Below are positions 6,514 to 7,147 of a stretch of 7,147 nt of DNA, one piece after another (the stretch's first letter is position 1; every line of letters starts with the position of its first letter). The translations under genes were made by a program, and so were the position numbers. The notes under the pieces are model-generated. The model was not told the origin of the DNA. It saw only the letters and a program-made list of their open reading frames with translations, and did no database searches. Source of the DNA: an uncultured Clostridia bacterium (GTDB lineage: Bacteria > Bacillota_A > Clostridia > Oscillospirales > Oscillospiraceae); NCBI GenBank assembly GCA_946405325.1, contig CAMJGU010000043.1:1-7147 (forward strand), written 5' to 3'.

Positions 6514-7147
6514 TTGCCCTCCTTTCCGACGCACAGCACCTTGCCGGTGTCGTCGACCGTCAGCAGCAGGATCTCCTGCACATCGTGGAACCCATGGGCG
6601 CGGACGGTGCGATCCAGCCATGCCCGATCCAGCCCCTTGTCTTTCAGACCGTTTTTCATCACATGCCCGTCGTTGATGAGCACCACGGGGATGCTGACGT
6701 CGTCTTTGACCGCCTTGCCCAACTGTCTCGGCGTGGCGGGCGCGTCGGCGGGATAGAGCAGCACGGAGAGCTGCCCGTTGGTCTCCAGCACCGCGTACTT
6801 GACCGTGGTGAGATCGGTGACGCCCTGCGCGCGCAGCTCGTCGATGAGCTCATCGAGGGTGAAGCGGTTGCGCCGCATCGCGGCCTGCTGGATCACACCG
6901 TCCTTGATGAGCGTGGTCGGGTTGCCGCACACCAGACGGTGGAACCGGACGCTTTGCATCGAAAAGAACGAGAGCAGCATCGACAGGGACAGCAGTGTGA
7001 TGATCGGCACGACGCCGTTTAAGAGCGGAATGCCGAAGTCCTGCATCGGTACGGCGGCGAGGTCGGAGATGAGCAGCATCAGCACCAGCTCAATGGGCTC
7101 CAGCTCGCCGATCTGGCGCTTGCCCATGGCGCGGATGCCGACCATCA
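6510..7147 (-). CDS. DUF421/YetF family membrane protein (5' end outside window)
   Basis: The visible part (211 residues from an internal Met, plus two bases) begins at the end of the first membrane helix, with the hallmark GKRQIGELEPIEL at 8-20. Two further hydrophobic segments follow, about 18-34 (ending in SDLAAVPM) and 43-62. The soluble YetF-type domain then has LVCGNPTTLIKDG at 71-83, a stretch with R91-R94 and the DELIDELRAQG segment at 98-108, and AVLETNGQLSVLL at 118-130. A tail follows with VVLINDGHVM at 154-163. The true start lies beyond the right edge, since family members have roughly one more N-terminal helix. YetF-like proteins are common in Firmicutes, several per genome in spore-formers, but their molecular role is not established. 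The stop codon overlaps the start of the DUF4363 gene. Confidence 0.93.
   Translation of the reverse strand, partial: MVGIRAMGKRQIGELEPIELVLMLLISDLAAVPMQDFGIPLLNGVVPIITLLSLSMLLSFFSMQSVRFHRLVCGNPTTLIKDGVIQQAAMRRNRFTLDELIDELRAQGVTDLTTVKYAVLETNGQLSVLLYPADAPATPRQLGKAVKDDVSIPVVLINDGHVMKNGLKDKGLDRAWLDRTVRAHGFHDVQEILLLTVDDTGKVLCVGKEGK

Noticed and set aside
5980..7022. Plus-strand open frames opposite the DUF4363 and DUF421 genes
   Set aside because: They cross the hairpin terminator, have no ribosome sites, and show P/R/S/A-rich shadow composition.

Overview
The window looks like chromosomal core DNA from a GC-rich anaerobic Firmicute of the class Clostridia. An Oscillospiraceae-type butyrate producer is the best guess. 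The basis is protein resemblance (a clostridial Bcd/EtfB/EtfA set, NrdR, and a YetF/DUF421 plus DUF4363 pair), strong AGGAG ribosome sites, sigma-A-like promoters, U-tailed hairpin terminators, and GC-rich codons set against AT-rich intergenic DNA. Taxonomy is inference. No mobile element, CRISPR array, rRNA or tRNA gene was seen.

Layout. Positions 1-908 (minus strand) hold the N-terminal half of threonyl-tRNA synthetase, with its promoter at 945-973; the gene runs off the left edge. Next is a minus-strand gene for a small unrecognised lipoprotein (1030-1530), closed by a hairpin terminator. A second strong terminator (1607-1644) ends the main operon of the window, read leftward as acyl-CoA dehydrogenase (3671-4813), etfB (2851-3651) and etfA (1654-2832). 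The gaps in this operon are only 18-19 bases. Its promoter is at 4882-4910, and a Rex-like operator lies in the leader at 4845-4862. A 307-base AT-rich intergenic region separates it from a divergent plus-strand pair: nrdR (5121-5576) and a SprT-like zinc protease gene (5573-6091), which share a GTGA overlap and end at a terminator at 6100-6126. Convergent to these, on the minus strand, are a DUF4363 gene (6130-6513) and a DUF421/YetF membrane-protein gene (6510 to beyond the right edge), joined by an ATGA overlap.

How the genes work together. Acyl-CoA dehydrogenase with EtfB and EtfA forms the complex that reduces crotonyl-CoA (or a similar enoyl-CoA) with NADH. In clostridia this is usually coupled to ferredoxin reduction by electron bifurcation. 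A Rex site would tie the operon to the NADH/NAD+ ratio. NrdR and the SprT-like protein both relate to DNA metabolism (dNTP supply control and, possibly, protein-DNA crosslink handling). The DUF421/DUF4363 pair is a translationally coupled membrane module of unknown function. The points most worth following are the Rex-like site, the ThrRS without a TGS domain and without a T-box leader, the EtfA insertion, and the two overlapping gene pairs. I did not find convincing evidence for a wholly new system.
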